A stretch of 64,000 nt of DNA from Micractinium sp. NFX-FRZ (lineage: Eukaryota; Chlorophyta; Trebouxiophyceae; Chlorellales; Chlorellaceae): contig JAPTJF010000002.1 of the NCBI GenBank assembly GCA_029339195.1, positions 248,001 to 312,000 of the forward strand. Direction: 5' to 3'. Positions within the stretch are counted from its first letter, which is position 1. Each line of letters starts with the position of its first letter. The notes beneath the pieces are model-generated. The model was not told where the DNA came from. It searched no databases and was given only the letters and a program-made list of their open reading frames with translations. Positions 21,546 to 33,143 of the stretch are shown piece after piece. The translations under genes and the position numbers were made by a program.

Positions 21546-24335
21546 ATGGCGGACCGGCTGTTGGAAGCAATTTTTGGGCACTCGCAGGGCGCAGCAGATC
21601 TGGCTGGCGCCTCAGAAGGCAGCTGGGAGGACGAGGGCTACTATGAGGAGGCAGCAGCCGCAGACTTTGAGGCGGGTGGAGGCGGCGCCGGCGAGGGCGG
21701 CGGCGAGGGCGGCGGCGGGGGTGGCGGCGGCCCGGTTGGGGTGGAGCTGGAGTTGGATGCCACTGCTGAGGAGGTGGTGCGCCGCATCCAGTCAGCCGCT
21801 CTCTGGTATGTCAGCCAGCTGTGCGAGGGCCTGCTCCCCGAGATCGAGGTTGTGTCACGGCTGTCCAACAACCGCACGCTAGCAGCAGAGGAGGAGGACG
21901 ACGGGGGGGAGGGCGGCCAGCAGGCGGGTGCTGGGCGGCACGTGCTACGCCTGCAAGAGGCCGTGCACCGCCGCTCCCTGCTGGGGCGGCACCCTGAGAG
22001 CGCGGAGCAGGTGGCCCGCCTGTGGGTGCTGCTGGAGGCTGTGCAGGGGCTGCTGCTGGCGGGGGAGCTGGCCACACAGCGGGAGCTGTGGTACCGCTTC
22101 AAAACGCTCGAGGTGGGTGCTGCCGCTGGCCGGCAGAATCCTTGGGGCAAAAACACCATGTGACTTGCATCAGCTGCCTGCAGGAAGCAACACAACACAG
22201 CGGCTTTTGCGCCAGCAGAGGCTTTTTTGTACCAGCCCCTGTCGCCATTTTCTATGCTCCCTCTGCCTGCTGAGCCGCCGCTCATCTCCTGTCTTCCGAC
22301 TCCTACCCCGACAACAACATGCCAGATGTTCCGCTCGCCGCGCGACGTGAGCGAGGCGATCCAGGATGCGGTGAATGTGCTGCAGGTGCCTCGCTCAGCG
22401 CTGGGCATCACAGCCAGCAGCAAGGGGCTGGTGGGAGGTCGGCTTGTCATCCACGATCAACGCGCGGGTGAGCAAGAGGGTGCTAGGAGGTGGGTGCTGA
22501 TCCTGAGGGTTCAGGCTGGTGACGCTGTTCTGTCTTTTACCTCTCCTGCTGAGCATCGCAAGTCATGCGCAGTGCAAAACGGCTGTTTGCGAATGAGCCA
22601 GGAGTGCGTCATCCTCTGTTACATCTCACCTGCCTCCCCTGACTCTCCCGCCCACGTTGTGACCAGGCACCGAGAGCGACTGTGCGGCGTCGGCTTGCGG
22701 GCTGCAGATCCCTGGTGACGTGGCACGCATCCAGCGTGACTTTGCCTTCCAGAGCGATGCAGAGCTGGTGCTGGTGGTGGAGAAGGACGCCGTGTTTCAG
22801 GTGAGGCGCTGAGCTGGCGGTTGCTGAGGTAGCGGGCAGTGAGTTGGCAAGTTGTGGGCAGGTGGCTTGGCAGTCTGCAGAGGGAGGCTGTCGGATTATA
22901 GGCAAATAGCTACGCAGCTGTGAGTGCCTGGCTGTCGAATGAGCTGGGTGCCCGCTGGCCTCCCATCACCATGTGCACAGCACCTCACGTGGCTGCTGCG
23001 AGCCGGCCTGCATTGCGTCCCCCTGTCTCCTGCAGCGCTTGATGCAGCAGCGCTTTTTCGACCGCGTGCCCTGCATCCTGTGCACCGGCAAAGGGGTGCC
23101 CGACCTGGCCACCAGGTGAGCTGGCAGCCCTGCAAGGCGCTGCAGTCCAGCACCCAGCACTGGGTGCCCCCTGGCCTGCCCTGCAGTAACCTGCACTGTG
23201 CGCCAAGCCCATCCCCTGTGCATGCAAGGTACAACCACCCTGCAGTGGACAGCCTGCAGTTGATGTCCTATCCGGATCTTCTTGCTCATCTGGTGGGCCC
23301 GCCGTGTCCTGCTGCAGGGCCTTCCTGAGCTGCCTGAGCACCGCCTTCCCTCAGCTGCCGCTGGTGGGCTTGGTGGACTGGAACCCCGCAGGTGGGGCGC
23401 TGGGGAGCTGGTTGGGCAGCTGGGCGACTCGGCAGGAAGGGGCCAGCGCATGGTGGCGCGCGCAACCTCGTGTGCTTCGTCAAGGCTCCCAGCAGCCGCT
23501 CCTTGACGCTCACGAGCATTCCGCCCCGGCCCTGCCTGGCTCTGGCCGATCGCGCCCTTCCCGTCCTATCCCAGCCCTTGCATGCCCTCCCTCTCTGCCT
23601 GGTGCGTACCCCCCACAGGCGTCAACATCCTGGCCATCTACCGGTATGGCAGCCACCGCATGGGGCTGGAGTCGCCGCACTACGCGCTGCCCACGCTGGG
23701 CTGGCTGGGGGCGCGCGCCAGTCAGCTTCGAGACGCTGACGCCGACGCCTTCCAGGCAAGTGTGATGCCAGCCCAGTATGTGCATGCTGGATTGTGCACT
23801 GCTACGCACCTCCCTTGCTGCATGCGTGTGCAGCCCAGGTGTAAGCGCCTTTCAGGTGGGGCCCATTGAGAGCAGGAGAGAGGCTCCGCTGGGCGGCAAT
23901 GGCGGTTGAGCCCACTGCTAGCTGGGGAGCTGCTCACGTCTTCATTCATCAGCACTTGGCCCCACAGTCGCTGCTGGCATCCCCTTCACCATGATCTATC
24001 CACGCCTTTGCTACAACCACCTCCTTGCCACTGCAGGAGCTGACGTCGCGCGACCGGGCGATGGGCGCCAACCTGGCAGGTGAGGTGGGGCTGTGAGTGT
24101 GTTGTAAGCGCGCCGCTGGCCCAGGTTGCCCTCCACACGTGATCTGCCTAAGATAACCCTCCTCCTCCCCACCACCTCACCTGCAGCCACGCTGGCGACC
24201 GCCTGCCCCGACTGGGCAGCAGAGCTTCAGGAGATGCTGAGGAGCGGGAGCAAGGCGGAGATTGAGGCGCTAGACACGATTGCGGACCTGCCTGACTTGT
24301 TGCAGCGCTGCCTGGAGGAGGGTGACTGTGTGTGA
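21546..24335 (+). CDS. SPO11: SPO11, topoisomerase VI A-like meiotic recombination protein
   Basis: Eight exons: 21546-22112, 22326-22467, 22667-22800, 23036-23115, 23318-23391, 23619-23755, 24037-24079, 24187-24335; phases close, 441 aa. An N-terminal Gly/acidic extension precedes the winged-helix (CAP) domain. There TQRELWYRF supplies the likely catalytic tyrosine (about Tyr183; T-x-R-x2-Y/F-Y motif). VPRSALGITASSKGLVGG follows. The TOPRIM domain has VEKDAVFQRLM (metal-binding Glu), TGKGVPDLATR and LVDWNPAGVNILAIYRYGS. SPO11 makes the double-strand breaks that start meiotic recombination; the A subunit of topoisomerase VI is related. The second acidic residue of the TOPRIM DxD is Asn here. 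Intron 6 uses a GC donor at 23756. A further 3' exon after 24335 cannot be excluded. Confidence 0.88.
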
Positions 24336-24915
24336 GGGCGGCGCCTGAGCTGGCGTGCTGATATGGCAGGCAGCAGCCCACCACCGCGGTTCTCCTGCTC
24401 TTTTCAACTGCAGATTACATGCTAGGCAGCAGCACTTTTGTACGCTCGATCAGCAGCGGCGCTGAGCTGGCGGTGCTGAGCTGGCAGCATCAGCATGTGG
24501 TGAAGGCGGTGCACGGGTGCCTGTGGCACTGCGGCAGCATTAATAGCCATAGCTTTCAACTGTGCATAGCAGAAGCAACGTCACATGATCAACGACAGTG
24601 CAGGGGTTTCAAACAAACAAAGGCCCCGTACAAGAAAAGGGGCTGTACAATATGGGAACAGTGGAGCAGGTGCTCGAGGGGCAGGTGCCTGGCGGCAAGC
24701 TTGGCCGATGAGAAGGGAGTCAAGTGAGGGCGAAAGGTGTGGGCCAGTTTGAACGAGTGAGAAAGCGAGGCAGGGAGGCGTGATACGCAGAGGCAGTGGC
24801 GTTTCAGCTTTAGTGTGGCACAAAGCTTCGTGCCAAAAGCAGCTGGCTGGGAGCGCCGGCAAGCAAGGTGCATGAGAGGGACAGGTGGCGTGGCAGCGCG
24901 ATCCCGCACGTGCTC
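24336..24915. other. Convergent intergenic region
   Basis: 580 bp between the stops of SPO11 and the minus-strand organelle-protein gene. Both 3' UTRs should be here; no coding signal seen. Confidence 0.5.
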
Positions 24916-26832
24916 TCACTTCCTCTTGTCATCTTGGTCCACCGTCCTCCACTCCACATCTATCGTCTGCGCCGCCGGGCTGCTGGCGCCGTCCAGCTTC
25001 ACCACCTCTCCATTTGGCAGGCGCACCACGACAGTGAGCTCGTCAGCAGCGCCGTCTCCCTCCTGGTACTGAACTTGAGCCTGCAGGCAGGGCAGCAGGT
25101 AATAACGAAGCAAGGTGCTTGAGAAGAGTGTCGCTCATCGGGGCAAGCGCGTTGCCACACGCAGCTTAGCAGCAGCCCCATCTCGCTCCTGCAGAGATTC
25201 CTCTGCCTGCAGGCCTGGCAGGGGGGCAGCGGTCAGAGCAGCAGCAGGCGGGCAGCAGGGCCGCTGCTCTGGGGTAGCACCCTGTTTGTAGCGGCAGGCA
25301 AAGACGAGCTGGCTGGAGGCAGGCAGGCACCATGGGCATGCATGCCTTTAAGTGGGTGGCACGATTGGCAGGCTGCTCACTGTCACACGACTGGTTGGCA
25401 CAGCAGGCCTTGTTGCGACTCCCTGCCTGGCCCCACTTCCTGCACAGGCACACACCCACTGCCCCGTGCACACCACCCCCAGCCACGCCGCTGCCACGTG
25501 CATACCTGCGCGTTTGCCCCGTTGGCGCCCATCACCGGCATGACCAGGGTGACAGTCTTCCTCATCCTGCCGTTGATGCTCTGGCTCATGCTGCTCTGGC
25601 TGACGGGCGGCATCACCTGCACGCTGCCGCCCAGCCGGCCCCGCAGCTTGCCGTTGTTCTCAATCAGCCGTGCGGCACGGTCCTGGGGTGGGTGGGGCGG
25701 TGTGGGAGCAGGGGGCAGGCAAGCGTGGGGCGATGCGGAATAAGGGAGGTGGAGGTGGGGAGTGTGGGCAGCCACTTGTTGGAAGGCATAGTGGCCCATG
25801 CTGCCCTGAGCAACACACGCATTCAACATGGATCTCTGCATCAGGCTATGACCAGGCTGTTCCCACAGGGCGGAGTGACAAGAACTGCCCGTCCCCTCAG
25901 CCAGCCAACAGGTGGGACCCAGGCACACCTGCACATCCGCCACTTGCTCCGCCGCCTGCCGCAGCTGCTCGCCCACGGCGCCCACAGCGCTGCGCATTAT
26001 GCTGCCCACGGTCTTGCCCAGCAGCCCGCCCACCAGGCCCTTTCCAAATCCGAGGTCCTCTGCAGGCCGTTGAGGCGGTGAGATGGGATCAGGGCAGGGT
26101 GAGGCAGACGCAGGGTCGACCACTCACTGGCGTATCGGCGCATGCGGGCCAGCATGGAAGCGTACGTAACAGCGCCCGTCCCAACAGCACAGGAATCACA
26201 CTCATACTGCATGCACTGATGGTGCTGCTGTCCCGACCTAGCGGTGCAGCGCAGCAAAGCAATGTGCCGCACCTGGCCGGAAGACGTCGCCGCCGCGCTG
26301 CCGCTCGCGCTGCGTCGGCCGCTCCTCCGCCTTCTCTCCAGCGGGGATGATAGACTCCACGGCCCTGCTCACGCTGCTGCCCACCTTCTTCACCAGATCC
26401 CTGCAGGGCGGGAAGGAGGCATGCTGCCAGCTGCTTACCGAAAGGCACGCAGGAAGCCACGGAAGCGTCCGGTGCAGTCTAGGCCGCCTGCACAAGGGGC
26501 TCTGCCGCACAGGCCACGCTCCTCTCCCACCAGACCACCCGTCTGCTGTCCAAATCCGCTGCTCTTGCTACTCACTTGCCCAGCTCCGCTGCCTCTGCAG
26601 CAATCTCAGACCAGCTCTTGTCGCCTCCCTTGCTTGCGAGGCAGCGGAGCTGCAGGCGGTGCGGACCCGGTGGCGGGCGGCGGGCCGCTGCTGCTGCTGC
26701 TGCCAGGCTGCTGCTCCGCTGGGCGCCCCACCCGTGCTGCATTGACATGCGCCGTGCCTGCAGCGCTAGCTGGCGTGGTGGTGCGAGGCGGGCTGTGTGC
26801 TGCTGGAGCATTCTGAGAGAGGTGGCTGCCAT
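24916..26832 (-). CDS. Organelle-targeted protein, possible Coa1/Tim21-like domain
   Basis: Five minus-strand exons: 26832-26576, 26400-26273, 26059-25929, 25682-25506, 25080-24916; phases close, 285 aa. The N-terminus (MAATSLRMLQQHTARLAPPR, with more Arg and few acids) looks like a mitochondrial or plastid presequence. A helical middle follows, with LVKKVGSSVSRAVESIIPA and a Gly-rich hydrophobic stretch (GKGLVGGLLGKTVGSIMRSA). The C-terminal half has PPVSQSSMSQSINGRMRKTV, TLVMPVMGANGANAQAQVQY and LTVVVRLPNGEVVKLDG, then VEWRTVDQ. This recalls the Coa1/Tim21-type fold of small inner-membrane assembly factors, where a 'QSxxSxxING' segment precedes a strand-rich end, but I am recalling the pattern and cannot align it. 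Otherwise treat it as an unknown organelle protein. Confidence 0.6.
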
Positions 26833-26932
26833 GTTGTGTTTGGATCCAATCACCCGTTAGCCGAATTTAAGGGTAATTAGATCGAAAGTATGTGCACTGT
26901 AGGCTTTCGGGCTTCGCTTCCAGCGGGTTCTC
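26833..26932. promoter_or_regulatory. 100-bp bidirectional promoter
   Basis: Exactly 100 bp lie between the ATGs of the minus-strand organelle protein (26832) and the plus-strand transporter (26933). It is locally AT-rich (around 26860-26890). Confidence 0.55.
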
Positions 26933-29453
26933 ATGTCGGAGCCCGCCCACGTCAGCGAGATGGACGAGCTCCTCCTCCTTGCCATTCGGGAGCGTGCATA
27001 CACTGTGAAGTTGTATCGGATGGCGTTGGCTAGCATGCTGCACTCGCCACAAGCCGGCCTGCTCTTTGCGGCACTCAGGTGTGGCCGTGCACAGCTGCTT
27101 CTGTCCCGCACGACCTTGTATGAGATGCATACAATGATCGGGAGCTGCTGGATGGTCCGGTAATGCATGGATGGCCCGTGCGAGCATTGGTGGCAGCGGT
27201 GCCGGCGCCGCTTGCACACCGTGCCGAACATCTTCTCGTAAGGCTGACTCGTGCCTGCCCTTCTTGGCTCAAGTCTTGCGTGTCCCTGCTTCGCTTTCAC
27301 ACTCCTCGAGCAGTGCGATATTCAACGGCACTTTTGGAGTGTTCACCAAGTTCAGGCAAACCCGCTCGGTGAGTCCGCACCACGCAGTGGTGTGCGGCAC
27401 GTGCATGCTCTTCTACTGAGCCCGGTACTTTGCTTGCAGTGGCTGCTCAGTCCGGCCTGCCTCACTCTCCTGCCCGCAGGTATCGCCTCTGGTGGTCAAC
27501 TATTGGGTGGCAGAGGGGGTGGGCATCTCAGGCCTCCTCCTCCTGGCGGTGCCACCACGGGTAAGGCATGGCGCGGGCCCGCTGTGTCCTGGGCCTTGCT
27601 TCGCTGATCAATCAAGCAATCAATTACATTTCAAGACCATGCTAATGCATGCACCTGGCCAGGACTGTCGCACTTGGTCGTTTTTAGCCAGGGCATTCTT
27701 TGCACCAGCCAGCGCAAGCTCTGCGCAAGGCACTCTTGACGCCCCACATCCCGCACGCTTGCTGCCCATCCCCCCCCAGGTCTTCTCCTGGCACGGCGTG
27801 CTCAGCGGCGTGCTCTTCGTGCTGTCCGCCGCCAATGCCGTGACCGCCATCGGCCTGATTGGCCTGTCGGCAGCCACCGGCGTGTGGTGCGGCACCGCCG
27901 TGATTGTGTCGTTTGCCTGGGGAGTGACGGTAGCGGGCGATCAGGTGGAGCACATGGGGCAGGCAGCGGCGGCGCTGGCGCTGATCTTAGCAGGCATAGC
28001 AGGCATCGTGACGGCCGCCGCCACAGGGGGCCACCATATGAGCGATATTGCAGAGGAAGCTGAGACCCCACACGCGCTTGAAGGCAAGTGGGAGGGTGTC
28101 AGCACAGGGGAAGTTGGGGGGGAGAGCGAGTTCGGAGATGACAGTGCCGTGTGGTTGAGTCCCGCCTGGCCCCATTGACCTGTTGGCAGACGCTTGGCAG
28201 ATTCAAAATGAAGGCATGGACCATGTGCTCCCCCACCTGCCCCCTGCTGCTCATGAGCCAAATCATGTAGCCCCTGCCACCACTGCCGCCGCTGCAGCCG
28301 GCGAGGATTCAGAGCAGGGCCCGCTCCTGGGAGCTTCGTCAGCGCCGGTGCCTGCCGTGGCCAGGTGGCAGTCGCACCTGCGCCCGGGGACGCGTGCTGT
28401 GCTGGGCCTGCTGGCTGCCGTGCTGGCAGGCAGCGTTGGAGGTGAGGGGTTGAGCGCAAGTCGCATGGGAGGCGCACGTGTGATGCACCCTGCGGCTGCA
28501 GCGGGCGGGGCACAGCTCGCGCTGCAGCTGTATGGAATTGCTGTGGGTTTCAAGCGGCCCTGCCCTGCCTCTGCCCTACCCTGCCACTGCCCTGCCCTGC
28601 CCTTTCCTCTCACCTGCCAGCCAAGCACTGTGCTCAGCCTGCTGATCCCGAATTGGAGGCCAATCACATCTAGGGCCCGTGCCCACCCCTGCTGGCAGGC
28701 CTGATCCTGGCGCCCATGCTGGCGGCACCCCCGGCCGTGAGGGGCATCCAATTCGTGCCCAGCATGGCTGTGGGGGCAATACTGGTGGCACCAATCGTCA
28801 CGGCAATCCTCACCTGCACCGCCAGCGGCATCACTTTCACTCAGGCAAGTGCTCGTGGGCACCGTGGCACGGGCTAGCAGGGCATGCCATCAGTGGCATG
28901 TTGCATGCAGCCAGTTACTCACGCCTACCGTCCGCCGGTTGATGTCCTCCGCCCAGGAGCAACATGGCGCTCCAATGCTGCCTTTGCTACTCGGTCACCG
29001 CCCACGTGCTGCTGTTGCTGCAGGCCACCAGCAGCCGCGCGGCCGGACCAGGCATGGCCGCCGGTATCTGCTGGAACGTGGGCAACATGTGCTGCATCGC
29101 TGCAGTGACCAACCCACGGATCGGCATGGCAGTGGCACTCCCCATCATGCAGGCAAGGTCTGGGCAGGGCAGGGTGTGCGTCATTTATTGCGTCATATGT
29201 GTGGCACGCAACCCTCTACTCACCTCCAATGTGTCGCATCTGCTGCCCCGCTTTTGCTACAGATCCCTCCCCCACTCACCCTTGCTTCCTGCCCCATGCG
29301 TGTGTGCAGTGCGGCCTGTTTGTGGCGGGCCTGTGGGGCATTCTGCTGTTCCAAGAGATCCGGGGCTCCCGCCCCCTGGCCCTCTACTGGCTGTCTGGTG
29401 CCACCCTGGTGGGCGGCGCTGCACTGCTGGCGGCGGCCAAGGGTGGCAGCTGA
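26933..29453 (+). CDS. TMEM144/GRP-type multi-pass transporter (DMT superfamily)
   Basis: Eight exons: 26933-27078, 27314-27368, 27480-27560, 27780-28083, 28190-28441, 28699-28844, 28957-29152, 29310-29453. Exon 1 joined to exon 2 gives GLLFAALSAIFNGTFGVFTK, the first membrane span and the conserved N-x2-F-x-V/P-F/V-K motif. Later spans include LVVNYWVAEGVGISGLLLLA, VLFVLSAANAVTAIGLIGLS and QAAAALALILAGIAGIVTAA. The end shows MAAGICWNVGNMCCIAA and PIMQCGLFVAGLWGILLFQE, strongly matching TMEM144/glucose-ribose-porter proteins. About ten spans are expected; residues 165-235 form a hydrophilic loop. Substrate is unknown, but the family moves sugars or related metabolites. Three introns use GC donors (28084, 28845, 29153). 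Exon 6 to exon 7 leaves the phase 2 nt short, so a tiny exon or a 1-nt error is likely there. Confidence 0.75.
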
Positions 29454-29515
29454 TCCACCTTTCCACCCTCCGTGGGGACTTATGTCAGCCGCCACAATCA
29501 TGATTGGTTCGTTTA

Positions 29516-29520
29516 TGTAA
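29516..29520 (+). terminator. Poly(A) signal TGTAA of the TMEM144-type gene
   Basis: TGTAA 63 bp after the stop at 29453. Confidence 0.6.
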
Positions 29521-29932
29521 TAAAACACCTTGACTGGCAGGGGGCTGGGGTGAGCTGCCGTTAGGATGTGCTTCCACGGGGCCGTCTCCCACGGCCAGTG
29601 AGCCCCATTGTGAACAGGCTATTGGGAGTGCGCACAGCAAAGTGATAAGAGTAATGACCATCACAGCATTGCTTCCTGCTGCTTGTTGGCAGCCCTGTCA
29701 CGTCTGGGAGGGCACAAGAACCTCGCAGTGCCAGCGAGGCTAGGTTTAGGGTTCCGGTGCCTGCTCGCCTCCCCTGCTCTTTGTTCCGTTAGCTCCTAGG
29801 CTTGCTCGCGCAACGCACATACTGACCCCGCAAGTGTGGAGACCTCGTGCCAACCTAGGGCTGCAGAGATTTGGGCGATCGCGGCGTCTGCTCTCGCCCA
29901 GCCCCCTGCACGTGCTGCTTTGGGAGAGAGCC
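29521..29932. promoter_or_regulatory. Intergenic, promoter of the glycine-rich gene
   Basis: 0.41 kb between two genes on the same strand. It contains one isolated TTTAGGG unit (near 29747); no other structure seen. Confidence 0.4.
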
Positions 29933-30632
29933 ATGCAGGCCCAGCCACGCGCAATGCTCAGCAGCAGCCGAAGCAGTCCCTTGAGCGTCACGCCAAGCCT
30001 GCGGAGCACGATTCGCACCTCTCCCCTGCTGCTGCCTCGCGGTGCTCGCTCGGAGCAGCCTCTCGGCCGCAGCAGCGTGCGCCCTGCAGTCTATGCGCCG
30101 CAGCCGCAGCGAGAGCCACAACCCCGCCGCCGCCGCTCGCGGCCAGAGGCCCCAGCCCGGGTGTCACAGGGTCAGCATGAGCTGGCGCTCGTGGCGCTTG
30201 TATCCTACTTCTTTCTGCCCCATCTACTGCGTTTCCCTGGCCAGATGATAAGGTCGATGACCAGGGCACTGGCCAGCACCGGCGGCGGCGGGGGCGGCGG
30301 CAAGGGCGGCAACTGGGGTGGAGGCGGCGGCGGAGGTGGAGGAGGCTGGGGCGGCGGCGGTGGCAGCTCAGGTGCGCAAGAATCCTTTCGAAGGGCAGGG
30401 TGTGTGTGATAGCAGCATGAGCACATGCGTGTCCTCAAGGTGCAATTTGCTTGCCCGTACATGCGCATCCAAAAGTGGCTTTGCACCTGCAACCGTGTCT
30501 GCAGGGCAGCCCAGCGACAGCTGGCTGTACAAGCCGGAGCGCCAGCAGCAGCAGCAGCAGCAGCCGAAGCAGCAGCAGCGCCAGCAGCGGCAGCACCCTG
30601 CTGACGAATGGGGCTCAGACGATGAATGGTGA
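29933..30632 (+). CDS. Glycine-rich protein with plastid-type presequence and one membrane span
   Basis: Two exons: 29933-30371 and 30505-30632; phase closes, about 188 aa. Residues 1-75 are Ser/Arg/Pro-rich with few acids, as in chloroplast transit peptides (MLSSSRSSPLSVTPSLRST). One hydrophobic helix follows (LALVALVSYFFLPHLL). After it come a Gly tract broken by Trp and Asn, and a Gln-rich tail ending DEWGSDDEW. No catalytic motif and no family recognised. The ATG at 29933 starts the presequence; the second exon is tied in by SS|GQPSDSWLYKPE. Confidence 0.65.
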
Positions 30633-31041
30633 TGCAGCCCATGGGCCCAACACAGTAGCCAACGGACAGCATTCCTAAGGAGGCGCTCGCTCGCAGGTGC
30701 TGCACCAAGCAGCGGAGCACAGCGGACAGAGGCCAAGTTTGGATTGGCGGCAGGCCTTGATGCCCCCTTTGTAAGACCAAGAACCCATTCATTGGTGGGA
30801 CGGATGAGTGGCCAGCACTGCTTGCGTCCTGAGAACCCCTGGCATGCTCCAAAGTGTTGGTTCATTTGCAATTCATGGCAGTGCTTGCAGTGTGAGGGAT
30901 GTAAATGTCAGTCAGAAAGCTGTGCAAGTCAGGGGGCCGCACGCACCGTGCAGCCGCAGAAAGAGGGAGATGTTGGGGGAGGGTCGGGGAGGCACACAGT
31001 AGGCCAGAAACTCCTGACAGCTGCCCCACCCGCGCGTGCGG
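30633..31041. other. Convergent intergenic region
   Basis: About 0.41 kb between the stops of the glycine-rich gene and PSF2; no coding signal. Confidence 0.5.
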
Positions 31042-33143
31042 TCATCGAGCGGCCCCCGCCGCGCGCAGCTGCCGCGCCGGCGCCGCCTGCTGCTGCGTGC
31101 TGGGCGCTAGCGAGCCGCCCACCGCCTGGCTGCCCTCCCCGCCGATGGACCCCTCCTCCATGCGCTGGTACTGCCAGAACATGTCAAGGGAACCCAGGAA
31201 GAAGGGGCGCACTGCACCGAGTGGGGTGGGAGGGGCGGGGCAGTGCAAGGTGCGGGTAGGGGTTAGTTAGGTCAGGCAGGGGTGCGCTGGTACTGACAGG
31301 CCGTGCCGAAAGAGCCCGGGAAGGAGCGGCGCACTGTGAAGATCGCAACAGAGACGGGCGGGACGGGGCAGGACGGGCGGGGCGGTGGCATGTTCTGCAC
31401 AGGAGCGCTGGCAGGCTGGGTGACCTCTGCTCTTACTCTCATCAGCCAGGCGTGCCTGCTCTCTGACATCATCAGCATCACCTGCGTCCCAGCCCTCCCG
31501 CACCCACTCAACGTCCTCCTCCTTAATCCCACGGGACCCCACTCCCTTCCCACCCATCCACCCACCTGCGTTGATCTCCATGGCCGCCAGGTTGTTCAGC
31601 TTCACCGTCATGGCGCCCTGCAGCGTGGCCAGGCCCGCCAGCACCTTGTTCATCCGCGCCTTCTGAACCAGCTCAACCAAGTCCTTGACCTGCGGGGGGG
31701 CGGGGGGGCAGGTGGTATGGATAGCAGGTAGGGGCGCGCAGTGAGGACAGCTGTCAACCAGGTGCTTGACCTGCGCAGGCGGGCATGGGGAGGGGTGGGG
31801 AGTGCATGGCAGGTAGGGGCACGCAATGAGGACAGAGGGGGCTGCCTCTAGCACGGCACAGCCGGCAGCGCAACCCCCTCAATTCCCCTCCCTTGTCCTT
31901 TACACTCCGTCTCACATACGTGCCGGCTTGTCCCCAACACCTCCTTGGGTGTCCCTCCCTTCCCCACCCTTCAGTCGCTGCCTTTCCCCCTGCCCCCTCA
32001 CTTCCACCACCCCTTCACCATCACGCCCTCACCCGCGCCAGGTCATCCCCAAACACCTCCTTCGGCAGGTTGCCATCCGTGCCCGAGGTGAACAGGAAGT
32101 GCGCCACCTCGATGTAGCGGAAGGGCAGAGGCTGCAGGGGCACGTGCGGGGTGCGGGCACATGTGTCATGGAGGCGTGATGGTGTGGAGGGGGTGTACAC
32201 GCAGAAATATGTTGCGCAAGAAGCACAACCAGACGTGGGGCTTGCAGGAAGCTTGCATTCAGCGCCCCTGCATGCACTGCTGCCGGCGCGCTACATGCAT
32301 TCCCCTGCTTCTGCCCCCGGCCTGCACCGGGCCCCTTCAGTTGCAGCCCTGCAACCTGCTCCGTCAACCAACTGGGAAGGCAGACGCATCTTGACGCTCA
32401 CGCCCCCGAACTGCATCCACACCCTCCCAGGCCTTCCAAAAAAAAAAACATCATTACAGGAAGGGCGCACCTGGAATGCCGACGCGTCCTGCCGCTCCAG
32501 CCCCAGCACCGCATCCAAATGTTCCACATCCATCCAGGCGGGCGGCTTGATGGCGCACTGCTTGCGCTTCCACAGCGTGTGCGCCAGCCACAGCGGCACC
32601 TGCGCTTCGCGGTTGGGCTGGAAGGCGCCAAACTCGCCCTGCAGGGGGAGGGGGGGAGGCGGGGAAAGGGGAGGGGATGGAGCCGACCGGGCCGGGAGCG
32701 GGGCAGGGGCAGCAGCGCACAGGTGGCGGCACAGGGCGGGCAGCAACACGCCAGCGTTCAAGCGCACAACGGCCGCAGCATCGGAGGGGTGGCTTTGTAG
32801 ACACAGAAACTGGTGCCCTTGAAATAAGTGCAGCGTCGCCAACGGGTGGCGGCTGCAAGGGCTGTCGGTGCAAGAGCGGCAGCGGGGGGCACAGTACTCA
32901 CGCTGATGCAGGTTGCGGTGGCGTTCTCTGTTGGTAGCGAGAAGTTGGGGACGATGGTGACCATCTCGTCCTTTGCGTTGAAGTACATCTGCGGTAGGCA
33001 GCCAGGGTGGGGCCAGGGGTGAGTGGAGGGGCACACTGTGACGCCAGCCATCAAGCGCTCGCCCCGCCAATCGCCCTGCCGCTCCCAGCAGGGCGCACCT
33101 CCTCTGGTGTGCAGGGCCACGTCCCCTGTCTACAATACGCCAT
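31042..33143 (-). CDS. PSF2: GINS complex subunit PSF2
   Basis: Six minus-strand exons: 33143-33099, 32988-32902, 32638-32471, 32131-32033, 31689-31566, 31211-31042; phases close, 230 aa. The N-terminus CTPEE|MYFNAKDEMVTIVPNF aligns with the PSF2 start (F-x-PEE-V-E-F-x-A-E-x-E-x-V-x-I-VPN). Then VPLWLAHTLWKRKQCAIKPP with AWMDVEHLDAVLGLER follows, the most conserved block. PLPFRYIEVAHFLF and VKDLVELVQKARMNKVLAGL lead to TVKLNNLAAMEIN, with VRPFFLGSLDMFWQYQRM near the end. GINS works with Cdc45 and MCM as the replicative helicase. A Gly/Gln/Ala-rich tail of about 45 residues extends past the family's usual end. Introns 4 and 5 contain decayed copies of the exon 5 and exon 6 edges. Confidence 0.92.
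31272..31333 (-). pseudogene. Decayed copy of PSF2 exon 6 inside intron 5
   Basis: After a CAG acceptor, the minus strand reads VRRSFPGSFGTACQYQRTPA and then a stop, against VRPFFLGSLDMFWQYQRMEE in the real exon 122 bp away. It keeps the acceptor and the same phase, so it could serve as an alternative last exon. Confidence 0.75.

Noticed and set aside
27171..27368. Start of the TMEM144-type gene at the ATG at 27171
   Set aside because: The 26933 start with exons 26933-27078 and 27314-27368 joins in phase and gives a first membrane span; the 27171 frame gives a Ser/Arg-rich N-terminus without one.
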